DNA of 64,000 bases from Bacteroidetes bacterium GWF2_38_335 (GTDB taxonomy: Bacteria > Bacteroidota > Bacteroidia > Bacteroidales > GWF2-38-335), in contig MEOH01000005.1 in NCBI GenBank assembly GCA_001769535.1, positions 62,001 through 126,000 on the forward strand. The letters are read 5' to 3'. Position numbers and translations under genes: made by a program. Below the pieces are notes generated by a model. That model was not told where the DNA came from. It searched no databases and was given only the letters and a program-made list of their open reading frames with translations. Shown piece by piece: positions 36,401-43,000 of this stretch. Each line of letters starts with the position of its first letter. Position 1 is the first letter of the stretch.

Positions 36401-36519
36401 GCAGGTTCGAAGGAGAGGGTGAGTTTGTTGAACTCGGAACCTACACTTGGCTTGTTACCATCAGGGATATAAATGGAGTAAACCATGAATTTGCCGGTAC
36501 AGTAACAGTAATCAGATAA
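27454..36519 (+). CDS. Giant T9SS-exported SprB-repeat adhesin (3021 residues)
   Basis: Domains in order: signal peptide (1-22); Cys-rich beta domain (about 23-135); CUB-like domain (143-259, with TFYDLGGTGNY and NNNDQLLVYNG); PKD domain (about 290-375, WDFDDGTSS); P/Homo B-type domain (about 400-590, YLGDLDVFIECPNG and LNGTWTIHVTD); SprB repeats (about 651-2593), 24 by my count, with one PKD domain inserted after the second; two Ig-like units starting with ICIGQS and ICEGSS; two PKD domains (about 2765-2920); and a C-terminal CHU_C/type B T9SS domain (2929-3021). SprB repeats occur in the mobile adhesin SprB of gliding Flavobacterium. The protein should be exported by T9SS and displayed on the surface for adhesion, gliding or aggregation. 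It forms an operon with the small secreted gene and is likely driven by the ECF promoter at 26788. A terminator follows the stop. Confidence 0.94.
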   Translation: MKKLIFLIVFVSLLQLQNTMAQCSNCNSNFPGGTASTTSSTLTTVTTAGWGGDYSYYNVVAGQTYTWQTCGSTYDTQLTLFQNVCNGTYLAYNDDACGTQSIITWTATFTGTVALLLSQYPCTTGTTSATIQWACTTCSAAPPITVTGCTGTFYDLGGTGNYSNSESQVWTFCPDNPGSLMQINFTTWSPEPGNNNDQLLVYNGNSTAAPYMLGGDGLNPLGLVQASPPPTNTSGCLTFDWSSDGATTAAGWVATINCIDPCQDVVAVWNGSTPAAVWDAVDGAYYINICQGGTVTFNATANYPENNTSYTQSNATSTFHWDFDDGTSSNGQSVSHTFPTSGGYDIDLTVTDVNGCVNANDIGVRVRVSTTPDFTGTTVSDNTICVGQCATLTGVVTPVMWQYPSSQTLAGTTFLPDGSGVSYTTGLTFDEFNPGQTVTSINDIAQICLTMEHSYLGDLDVFIECPNGSTTSLFYTYGTGAGYTYLGEATDFSTTPGDGYQYCFDPASTAGTFVELVTAGAPTYSYTDNDGNVVTAHPYIPAGTYEADGLWTNLIGCPLNGTWTIHVTDHLGADDGYIFSWGIGFDPSLYPSMWDFTPTIVSQSWSGNGVTGTNPATACPTVAGVQNYTYSVTDNYGCTYTTIVPITVSSLTITSSQTNVTCNGGANGTATITSTSGGTAPYTYTWSPAVSATNSATGLAAGTYSVTVTDANGCGAIRVFTITQPAAMTFTTSTTPANCGAPTGTATVGAVTNGTAPYTYLWAPGGQTSNPAINLAAGTYTVTVTGANGCTGTNTATVNGTGSVTAGFTSNGNHCLNGGVNSFCFTNTGTTGVTYSWTFGDGVGTSTLQNPCYTYTSTGTFTVTQTVINGSCTATSTMNVTVYANPTVTFNNTNVNCNGFCNGSSQALPVGGSGTYSYTWNDPAPVQITQTATALCAGTYNVTITDTYGCSVVGTTTITQPTALSHSAASSNCTCNGVCNGTAQVIASGGTGSYTYSWSPGGATTSNISGLCPNTYTVTIYDAANPACYQTETVIITQPAAIVLSTSAVNATCGMSNGSASVSITSGGTAPFTYAWNDPAPIQITSTATGLAAGAYTVIVTDATGCTATATVNVNDNGSPTASITAQTNVNCFGACTGSATVTLGGTLNPNFNYVWSSGSNTPGSPLTTNTASGLCAGAFSVTVTDINGCIATASGTITQPTALTATTTTVSANCGQANGSATVNPSGGTAPYTIFTWNDPAPVQTTQTATALAAGTYSVTVTDAVGCTFTTTATISDIGGITSVTMTSTNALCNGASNGTATATPAGGTAPYIYTWDDPAPVQTTQTATGLAAGTYSVTVTDLSGCIMINTVVVGQPTVVTASISAFTNITCNGLSNGTATVAPGGGTAPYTYLWAAGSSPTLPNNTGLPVGTTNVTVYDANGCTAMTSVTLTQPTAVSLTISSVNENCFQCNGSSTVVASGGTAPYTYLWPASAGSQTSATATGLCSGSYIVTVTDNQGCTATITGTVSNIPAGLATISSFTNVSCNGLCNGQATVSIGGGISPYTYQWPASAGSQTTATATNLCPGTYVPSVIDAVGCTVTSSVTITEPAALTGNLTIDHLTCHDICDGIITVNPTGGTPVYTYAWQGMLNTTPTVNSLCPGNYTVTVSDANSCTMVLNGTVNNADEIFITGVITNANCGQPDGAIDITVTGGTGPYTFTWITTATPTLEDQTGLAANNYIVVVTDSKGCTQQQTFTVGEIDGPTSLISAFTNVSCNGSCDGTATVTASGGSGLFGYQWSASAGGQLIANATNLCVGSHSVTVTDISTGCITISSVTITEPAVLAYTITDIDPECNSIYGACNGSASANIVGGTTPYTYLWSGPGLGAGASTTTVSNLCGGNYSLLITDAHGCTNLQTFTLVEPSFINLTYSTVAEQCSGACDGQAAVLPSGGTPGYTYQWSATAGGQTSQTALGLCAGTYQVTVYDDNLCAQTGSVTVTTPNPMSFVSIIVDHVDCYGNCNGSVTVNVTGGVPPYTFGWDNGSTAQNPTGLCQGVYNVTVYDDNDCFITSNVIVNQPPLLTLTTIPTNVTCYGYANGSVIANIGGGQPPYDVVWSPSGSSATTQTNLNPGTYCISITDFNGCTISDCETITGPTLLDIVNVVTNDATCGDSNGSINIGIAGGVPGYDIEWSNGCVSVNNPSIPSGCYGVTITDNNNCEADTTICINNLDGPVITGIVKTNVTCFGYSDGTATVSYTGIAPLTVEWSDGQVGDLADNLPPGNITVVVTDANGCEVSQLVNITSPALLNANINSFTNVQCYGACDGTANVFVGGGSIPYSYSWPVSGDNTATVTGLCQGVHNVIVTDINGCTATDNQLISQPAQFTVSATVTDATCFGSDNGIITIISTGGTPTHLYNWLNTGTTISTDANLWPGNHTVCITDQHGCDTCLTYVVGEPDPIAATLASEPTTCDEPNGVIYVSSVSGGTPPYSYSWSPEFTTNAAGDINSDAPDGNYVLTIYDDHNCSHVVSGTVTAVQPPIIVKIDVYNATCFGYTDGWAEAEVAMGTPPYTYNWTPTGGDGLIATGLGEGAYTFYVTDASGCVANQTIYISEPSPVNLTVSGETTICIGQSTGISAFANGGQPPYTFYWDGVPSTNTTYVVSPDVLTCYDISCTDANGCPNTQPQEVCIDVYPAIHVAAMTNNPMICEGSSASIIGAATGGNGGPYEYYWSTGTSHLSTISVSPTTTTTYLVYAQDNCGSPSDSATVTIEVDYAPEINVIPDTSGCEPITVHFHNFIVDETGVSYIWNFGDPSSGTLNISNDSDPIHIYEHSGDFDVTLTAISPSGCESEATYENLIKVNEVPVADFHANPWVTTVFHSRIEFMDMSSDEVTDWYWDFGDTYHSIIENPEHEYNVAGTFPVMLVVSTEYGCIDTVIHEVIIQEEVTFWAPTAITPGNGGRNENFIVMGIGLDEETYHLYIYDRWGEVIFETTDFQQYWNGRFEGEGEFVELGTYTWLVTIRDINGVNHEFAGTVTVIR
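29405..35235 (+). repeat. 24 SprB repeats of giant adhesin 1
   Basis: Protein-coding repeat array of about 75-85 codons per unit, with consensus NVxCNGxxNGxATV, GGTxPYTYxW, GLxAGTYxVTVTDxxGC and xITxP. Units are diverged from one another at DNA level, unlike parts of the array in giant 2, so this copy looks older or less homogenised. A PKD domain lies between units 2 and 3 (about 29860-30110). Confidence 0.92.
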
Positions 36520-36539
36520 ATATTTTAACACATTTTACT

Positions 36540-36570
36540 AAAAAGGTTGCTTATATTGGGCAACCTTTTT
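36540..36570 (+). terminator. Terminator after giant adhesin 1
   Basis: AAAAAGGTTGC pairs exactly with GCAACCTTTTT around a nine-base loop, 20 nt after the stop. The GCAAC in its right arm has no CGTC 16 nt later, so it is not counted as an ECF promoter. Confidence 0.85.
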
Positions 36571-36593
36571 ATTTTTAGAAAAAATTTTAAAGC

Positions 36594-38177
36594 ATGGAAG
36601 AAAAAAAATTTACCAAATCTCTGATCCTTTTTATTTCTTTTATTGAAGGAGGAGCTGTGATGTTCACCGAATTAATCGGAGCCAAAGTAGTTGCTCCATT
36701 TTTTGGAACATCATTATATGTTTGGTCTTCGGCTCTGGGAATTACATTGGGAAGTCTGGCAATCGGATACTATTCGGGAGGCGTCATTTCAAAGAAAATG
36801 AAAAACCTTAATCTGTTGCTTTACTTGTTTATGATTGCAGGATTTCTAATTCTTTTAATACCATTTTCAGGTAAATGGATCATGCTAAATACTATTGACA
36901 TGTCTGTTCAGACTGGTGTTACCATCTCCATGCTAGTTTTTCTTGCACCTCCATTGGTGATATGCGGAATGATGTCGCCAATGATAATAAATTATCTTAC
37001 GGATCAGGCTAAAATGTCGGGAAGGATTTCAGGATTGGTGTATTCTGTTTCCACTTTGGGCGGAATACTGTTTACTTATCTCACTGGATTTTACCTGTTG
37101 CCTGTTTTTGGGATTATAAAACCAACCATAATATTTGGAACTTTGATTATTTTTATGGGATTGATTCTGTTGCTGTTAAATAAGAAATATTTGTCATTGA
37201 CAATGCTTTTAATTCTGATCCTATTTAACCCCTTTTCCAAATTAAAAAAGCCCGAAATAACTCAAAATGCCTATTACGTAATTTTATATGATAGTGAAGG
37301 ATTGTTAGGTCAGGTTAAAGTAATTGAATATATGTACCAAACATTCGAAAGAGGAGCAAAAAGGGCGAGGGGACTGCTTGTGAATAATACCGGTCAGACT
37401 ATCATGGATGTGGCGAATCCTCAATACAGTTTGTGGGATTATTCTTTTTTCTTCCCAAATGCAGCAAGTATTTATCCTGAAAAATCTGATGCACTGATTC
37501 TTGGATTGGGCGGTGGAACATTATATAAGCAATTTGAGCGGTTAAAATTTAATATTGATGTTGTGGAACTTGATGAGCGAATCAGAGATGTGGCCTTTAA
37601 GTATTTTGCTGTGGATAAAAAAGCAAATATAGTTATTGATGATGCACGACATTATTTGATGACTTCTGATAAAAAATATGACGTCATAACTTTTGACCTT
37701 TTTCTTAGTGAAACACCTCCAAGTCATTTGCTTACAGTCGAATGTTTCGAAAGAGTAAATGAATTGCTGAATGAAAAGGGCATGCTGATGATTAATTTTT
37801 ATGGCTTTTTAACCGGTGATATCGGAATAGCATCCCGAAGTGTATATGCTACTTTGAAAGAGTCATTTAAATATGTTGATATCTGTGCCACTCCGGCAAA
37901 AGATGAACACAGCAGAAACCTGATTTTTATTGCAAGTCAGTCAGATCTTGATTTCACAAATACAAACTATTCCGAACCTGATTTGACTGTGGTCACAAAT
38001 CTTGAAAAATACTTTGTAAACACTTCTGAAATAGACTTTTCAGATGCAATGGTTTTAACTGATGATTGTCCTGTTCTTGAGAACTTATATTTGGATGCCG
38101 CAATTGAATGGCGAAAATCGAGCAATAAAATATATTGTGAAAATTTCATAAAACAAAACATCCAGCTTTTTAAGTAA
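36594..38177 (+). CDS. Membrane-embedded spermidine synthase-like protein
   Basis: 527 residues. The N-terminal 200 residues contain six or seven hydrophobic helices (EGGAVMFTELIGAKVVAPFFG at the start is typical of fused MFS/spermidine-synthase proteins). The C-terminal half is a class I methyltransferase-fold spermidine synthase-like domain with LILGLGGGTLYKQF, the acidic VVELDERI, DDARHYL and ITFDLF. Family members are thought to transfer aminopropyl or related groups, but membrane-fused forms are largely uncharacterised. It sits between the two adhesin cassettes, 23 nt after the terminator of the first, with no ECF-type promoter of its own that I could find. Whether it takes part in the adhesin system or merely separates the duplicated cassettes is unknown. 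Confidence 0.85.
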   Translation: MEEKKFTKSLILFISFIEGGAVMFTELIGAKVVAPFFGTSLYVWSSALGITLGSLAIGYYSGGVISKKMKNLNLLLYLFMIAGFLILLIPFSGKWIMLNTIDMSVQTGVTISMLVFLAPPLVICGMMSPMIINYLTDQAKMSGRISGLVYSVSTLGGILFTYLTGFYLLPVFGIIKPTIIFGTLIIFMGLILLLLNKKYLSLTMLLILILFNPFSKLKKPEITQNAYYVILYDSEGLLGQVKVIEYMYQTFERGAKRARGLLVNNTGQTIMDVANPQYSLWDYSFFFPNAASIYPEKSDALILGLGGGTLYKQFERLKFNIDVVELDERIRDVAFKYFAVDKKANIVIDDARHYLMTSDKKYDVITFDLFLSETPPSHLLTVECFERVNELLNEKGMLMINFYGFLTGDIGIASRSVYATLKESFKYVDICATPAKDEHSRNLIFIASQSDLDFTNTNYSEPDLTVVTNLEKYFVNTSEIDFSDAMVLTDDCPVLENLYLDAAIEWRKSSNKIYCENFIKQNIQLFK

Positions 38178-38263
38178 TTTGTCAATTTATTTTGTCATTT
38201 TATTAATAAAAATGCACTGTTCATATAATTGTTATTAATTCATTATTTCTTTTTTCAATTTAA

Positions 38264-38290
38264 AGCAACCCTAAGTAATATTATACGTCT
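38264..38290 (+). promoter_or_regulatory. ECF-type promoter of cassette 2
   Basis: AGCAAC (38264-38269), 16 nt, CGTCT (38286-38290), 37 nt before the TTG start of the second membrane PKD/CHU_C protein. Same elements and spacing as the three promoters around the sigma gene. It should drive the whole 38328-56534 operon, because the genes that follow are separated by only 6 and 21 nt. Confidence 0.78.
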
Positions 38291-38309
38291 TACTTACTAA
38301 GTAATATTA
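38271..38309 (+). repeat. 13-bp direct repeat bracketing the -10 element
   Basis: CTAAGTAATATTA occurs at 38271-38283, inside the promoter spacer, and again at 38297-38309, just past the -10. The start-to-start distance is 26 bp. It may be an operator for a second regulator; none of the other three ECF-type promoters has it. Confidence 0.6.
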
Positions 38310-38327
38310 CTAAAAGGGGATTATATT

Positions 38328-39557
38328 TTGCATTCTGAAGAAACAAATCTAAATGAATTTGTTGTAAGTGAATTGGATAAATTCCAGTTTCCTTATGATT
38401 ATAATGAATGGAATAAGATTGACCGCAAACTAAATCTTAAACATCGTAATAATTTAATTGTTAAGGGATTAGTTATAACATCAGTTGCCGGTTCCATCCT
38501 GTTATCTTCTAGTTATTTTTTAAAATCCGATAAAAACAGCCAACCTGAAAGGTCGGTAGAAGTACTTATAAATGACTCCGTACAGGACGCTGGAAATAAT
38601 CTTGTATCCGTATTCTCCGAAAATAATCCCGAAAAATTTATTTCTGAAACAAAACAAGAAAATAATGTTACCACAATAGCAGAAGATTATCCTTCACCGG
38701 TAATCCTCGCAGAAACCAACACTTTGACCAGTGAAAAAATAGTTAAAGAGGAAGAACAGTCCGAATCAAAAGAAATTCTTCAGAATGAAATTGATTTAAT
38801 CCCTTATTTTAATACCTCTGAGAAATCGGGCTGTTCTCCTTTAACTGTGGAATTTGTTCCTTACGAAAAAGCTGAGGACATTATTTATTACTGGGAATTT
38901 AGTGACGGTTCATCATCTACCGAAAAATCTCCTTCTTATACCTTTTCTGAAGAAGGGGAGTATTTTGTCAGGCTAACTATTAAGAAATTCAAAAAAGAAA
39001 AATTGTTTACGTGGACAGCTGAGGTTCCTGTTACAGTCTACCCGTCTCCTGAAGCAGATTATGAACAAATCAGCGAAAAGAATCCTTATGAATTTGAAGC
39101 AGCATCTGTTCCTCAGGGAACCTACCAGTGGCAAATAGGCAAAAATAACATTTCTGGAAGAAGACTGAAGTATGTATTTGCCGAAGAAGGTTTATACGAT
39201 GTTGCAATGACTGTTGTAAATGAAAATGGCTGTAAATCAACAACATCAAAGATCGTTAACGTGACAGATTTAATTCCTTTTCAGAAACCAACGGGATTTT
39301 CACCCGATGGGGACGGAATTAATGATTATTATAAACCATTGTTTGATGAGAGTACAATTATTGATTATAATCTGCAGATATATGGTTCAACAGGCATGAT
39401 GGTTTTTGAAACAAATGACATTTCAAAAGCATGGGACGGAAAAATAATGGGATCTGATAAAACTGCTGAATTTGGCGTTTATGTGTGCATCATTAAAGTG
39501 AAAGATATTTATAACGTAACCAAACAAATAAAATATAATATTACCCTTTTAAAATAA
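38328..39557 (+). CDS. Membrane PKD/T9SS type B-domain protein, candidate anti-sigma paralogue (cassette 2)
   Basis: 409 residues from a TTG start at 38328, chosen because it restores the N-terminus shared with the 25299 gene. FPYDYNEWNKIDRK falls at residues 21-34, the same position as in the paralogue. A transmembrane helix follows (about 42-64), then an acidic linker, two PKD-like domains (about 160-325, YWEFSDGSS and a degenerate second copy), and a CHU_C/type B domain (about 325-409, GFSPDGDGINDYY). There is no second sigma gene nearby, so both paralogues may act on the one ECF factor at 24666, or this one may have another role. Six bases separate it from the small secreted gene, which implies cotranscription. 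Confidence 0.85.
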   Translation: MHSEETNLNEFVVSELDKFQFPYDYNEWNKIDRKLNLKHRNNLIVKGLVITSVAGSILLSSSYFLKSDKNSQPERSVEVLINDSVQDAGNNLVSVFSENNPEKFISETKQENNVTTIAEDYPSPVILAETNTLTSEKIVKEEEQSESKEILQNEIDLIPYFNTSEKSGCSPLTVEFVPYEKAEDIIYYWEFSDGSSSTEKSPSYTFSEEGEYFVRLTIKKFKKEKLFTWTAEVPVTVYPSPEADYEQISEKNPYEFEAASVPQGTYQWQIGKNNISGRRLKYVFAEEGLYDVAMTVVNENGCKSTTSKIVNVTDLIPFQKPTGFSPDGDGINDYYKPLFDESTIIDYNLQIYGSTGMMVFETNDISKAWDGKIMGSDKTAEFGVYVCIIKVKDIYNVTKQIKYNITLLK

Positions 39558-39563
39558 TTACTT

Positions 39564-40049
39564 ATGAGACCGAAGATGAGACTTGTTATTTTAATCATCC
39601 TAATGACTTTTCAGCAATCAATTTTTGCTCAGGATGAACCTGTTCAATTTGAAAAAACAATTGAGTACCAGGATTACAGACATGTATTTTTTGCAATTGA
39701 CAGAGTAGCAACCGAAGCTGAAGCTAAATACCTTAGCGAAACTTTTTTGGGAACACCCGGGGTTGTTGATTTTTCAATACAGGAGGGAAAGTATTGTAAG
39801 CTTGGGATTAAATATGATAAAACAATTGATGACGTGGCTGAAGTTCTTAATCAATTTAATTTTAAAATATCCGATGAAATTGCAGTTGCCAATGACAACG
39901 ACAATAAAAAAGCCGACTATCCGACTCACTATCCTGTAAGAAAAAGTACCGGAGACCCGGCCAGGGATGAACAAATTTTTCAGGAAGCATACAAATACTG
40001 GAAAACTCATTATCCTGAAGAATATAACACATACAAAGAAAATAAATAG
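39564..40049 (+). CDS. Small secreted protein of cassette 2
   Basis: 161 residues. Signal peptide (MRPKMRLVILIILMTFQQSIFAQ), a compact alpha/beta domain (about 35-110: HVFFAIDRVATEAEAKYLSETF in parts, then GVVDFSIQEGKYCKLGIKY and VAEVLNQFNFKIS) with one strand Cys, resembling a heavy-metal-associated or ferredoxin-like fold but lacking a CxxC motif. The tail carries KSTGDPARDEQIFQEAYKYW and PEEYNTY, matching the cassette 1 protein. It lies between the membrane protein and giant adhesin 2 in one operon. Function unknown; a partner in export or surface assembly of the adhesin is inferred only from context and from its duplication together with the adhesin. Confidence 0.8.
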   Translation: MRPKMRLVILIILMTFQQSIFAQDEPVQFEKTIEYQDYRHVFFAIDRVATEAEAKYLSETFLGTPGVVDFSIQEGKYCKLGIKYDKTIDDVAEVLNQFNFKISDEIAVANDNDNKKADYPTHYPVRKSTGDPARDEQIFQEAYKYWKTHYPEEYNTYKENK

Positions 40050-40070
40050 CTAACCAAATAAAGCACTATT

Positions 40071-43000
40071 ATGAGACGCGATTTGATAAGATTAGTATTT
40101 TTTCTGGCTCTGTTTGCTTTGTCAAACAATGTCTTCTCTGCTGCAGCGCCTGCAAATGATAACTGTGCAGGGGCGACACCCCTAACTGTAAATGCGACGT
40201 GCACATACTCCAATTACACCAATGTTAATGCTACCGAGTCTGTTGCACCAGTGCCTGGTTGTGCAAACTGGATTGCGGGAAGCATGGAGGATGTTTGGTT
40301 TTCAGTTACAGTCCCTGCATCTGGACAAATTATTCTTGATACCCAGACTGGAGGTATAACCGATGGAGGAATGGCCATATATTCAGGAACATGTGGTGCT
40401 CTCACATTGATTGAGTGTGACGACGATGACAGTGGAAACGGTTTGATGCCTTACATTAACCGAACGGGATTAACGCCTGGATCAACAATATATATAAGGG
40501 TTTGGGAGTATGGAGGGGACGTCACAGGAACCTTCGGCATCTGTGCATACTCACCTGTCCCGACTTGTACGGATGGAATTCAAAATGGTACAGAAACCGG
40601 AATAGATTGCGGGGGAACTTGCCCCGCATGTGGAGTCGGGTCTACCTGCGCTACAGCAAATGTGATTGCTGCGTTACCGTATACAGGTACCGCTACAACA
40701 TGTGGTGCAGTCAATGATTATGACAGTGGTGATGCTTGTGCCAGCTCATATATGAATGGCCAGGATTATTTGTATCAGTATACTCCCGCTACTAATCAGG
40801 TAGTTAATATTGCTTTGACAGGTACACTAACTTATACAGGAGTTTTTGTTTATGATGGTTGTCCGGGACAAGGCGCAACCAATTGTGTTGGAATGAACAC
40901 CAATTCTGCAGGAAATCCAGCTATTAACTGCTTAAGTCTTCCTGCTGGTGATACCTATTATATAATGGTTGATACATGGCCATCACCTGATTGCACACCG
41001 TTTACCATTAATATTACTTCCTCTGCGGCAACAGCGCCTGTTACCATCAATGCATGTTCAGGTACTTTTTATGATACCGGAGGAGCTGGAGGTAATTATG
41101 GTGCTTGTCAGGACTATGTTGTTACATATTGTCCTTCAACACCAGGTATGGTAATTGAAGTAAACTTTACCACATGGAATGTTGAACCTGGTACCAACGA
41201 CGATCAAATGATTGTTCATGATGGAAATAGTGTTGGATCTCCAACAATGTTTTTTGCCGATGGTCTTAATTCAGGACTTGGACAAGTACAAGCTTCAATA
41301 ACAAATCCAACAGGTTGTCTTACCTTTGAATGGACTTCTGATGATGATGCAATAACAGGTCCGGGTTGGGCAGCAACCATTTCATGTTCTTACCCATGCC
41401 AACTGGTTCAGTCAACTATTACCAGTACTACTCCAGCGGCCTCTGCTGGTTATATAAATATCTGTCAGGGACAAAATGTCGCTTTTAATGCGACGGGCAC
41501 TTATCCACAAAATGGAACATATTATACTCAGGCTAATTCTACCTCTACTTTTACCTGGGATTTTGGTGATGGAACTCAACTTTCCGGAGTGAACCTGACT
41601 TCAGTTAACCATACTTATCCAACCGAAGGTGGCTATAATGTGAACCTGACAATTACTGATGTTAATGGATGTGAAAGTACAAACAACATTAACATTCGTG
41701 TAAGGGTTTCAATGACACCTCATTTTGTTGGAACCAACACAAATGACAACACTTTATGTCTTGGCCAGTGCGCTACTTTAACCGGGCTGATTCAGCCGCA
41801 GCCTTTTGTAATGCCAACCGGACAGGTGCTTGCAGATACTACTTTCTTACCTGATGGAAGCGGAGTTACCTATACAACTTCTCTTGAATTTAATAATTTC
41901 TCACCTGGTCAAGTACTTACTGCATCTACTGACATTGTTGATATTTGCTGTGAAATTGAACATTCATACATTGGTGACCTTATTGTCTGGATCGAATGTC
42001 CGAATGGAGCAACAACCATGTTGTTTGATGGTAATTTGTCACCTACTCTTTACCAATACCTTGGTGTGCCTCTAGGAGGTAGTGGTCATTCAACTTATGA
42101 TAATACTCCTCTTACTGATCCAACTGTAAACCTTCCGGGAACGCCCTGGAACTATTGTTTTGATATGACAGCTGGCACGCAAATCAATGCTACTGCTACA
42201 CCAGGTGACCAATCCATCCCTGCAGGTGATTACCATCCTCAGGGAACCTGGGCCGATCTGATCGGTTGCCCGTTAAACGGAACATGGACCATCCATATCA
42301 CTGATGACGTGGGCGCTGACAATGGATGGATTTATTCATGGGGGATCAATTTCTTACCTTCTATTTATCCTCCTTTATGGAGTTTCACTAATACTTATCC
42401 TACTCAGTGGTGGACCGGCAACGGTGTAACAGGAACAAACCCTGCCACTGCCTGCCCAACAGTTGCAGGTGTTCAAAACTATGTTTTCCATACCACTGAT
42501 AATTATGGTTGTTCATACGATACAACAATAACCATTACTGTTACCGGACTTACTGTGACAACATCACATGTAAACCCAACATGCAACGGGTATTCTAATG
42601 GTACTGCTACTGTTACTGCTGTAACCGGCGGAACGGCTCCTTATACTTATTTATGGAATGACCCGGCTCCTGCACAAACCACAGCAACCTGTACCGGCCT
42701 TCCGGCTGGCACATGGAGTGTTACTGTAACCGATGCCAATGGATGTCAGGGTTACAGCTCTCAAACTCTTACTAACCCTCCAGGGATGACCATTGCTGTT
42801 ACAGGTGCAGCTACCACTTGTGGTCTGAATAATGGGTCTGCTACGGCAACAATAACGGCTGGTAACAATCCTTACGATTATTTATGGTCAAGTGGTCAAC
42901 TTACTAATAACACAAACTCTTTAACAAATACCATTTCCAGTCTGCCGGCAGGTACTTATACAGTTACTGTTACAGACGATGATGGATGTACAGTTTCAGG

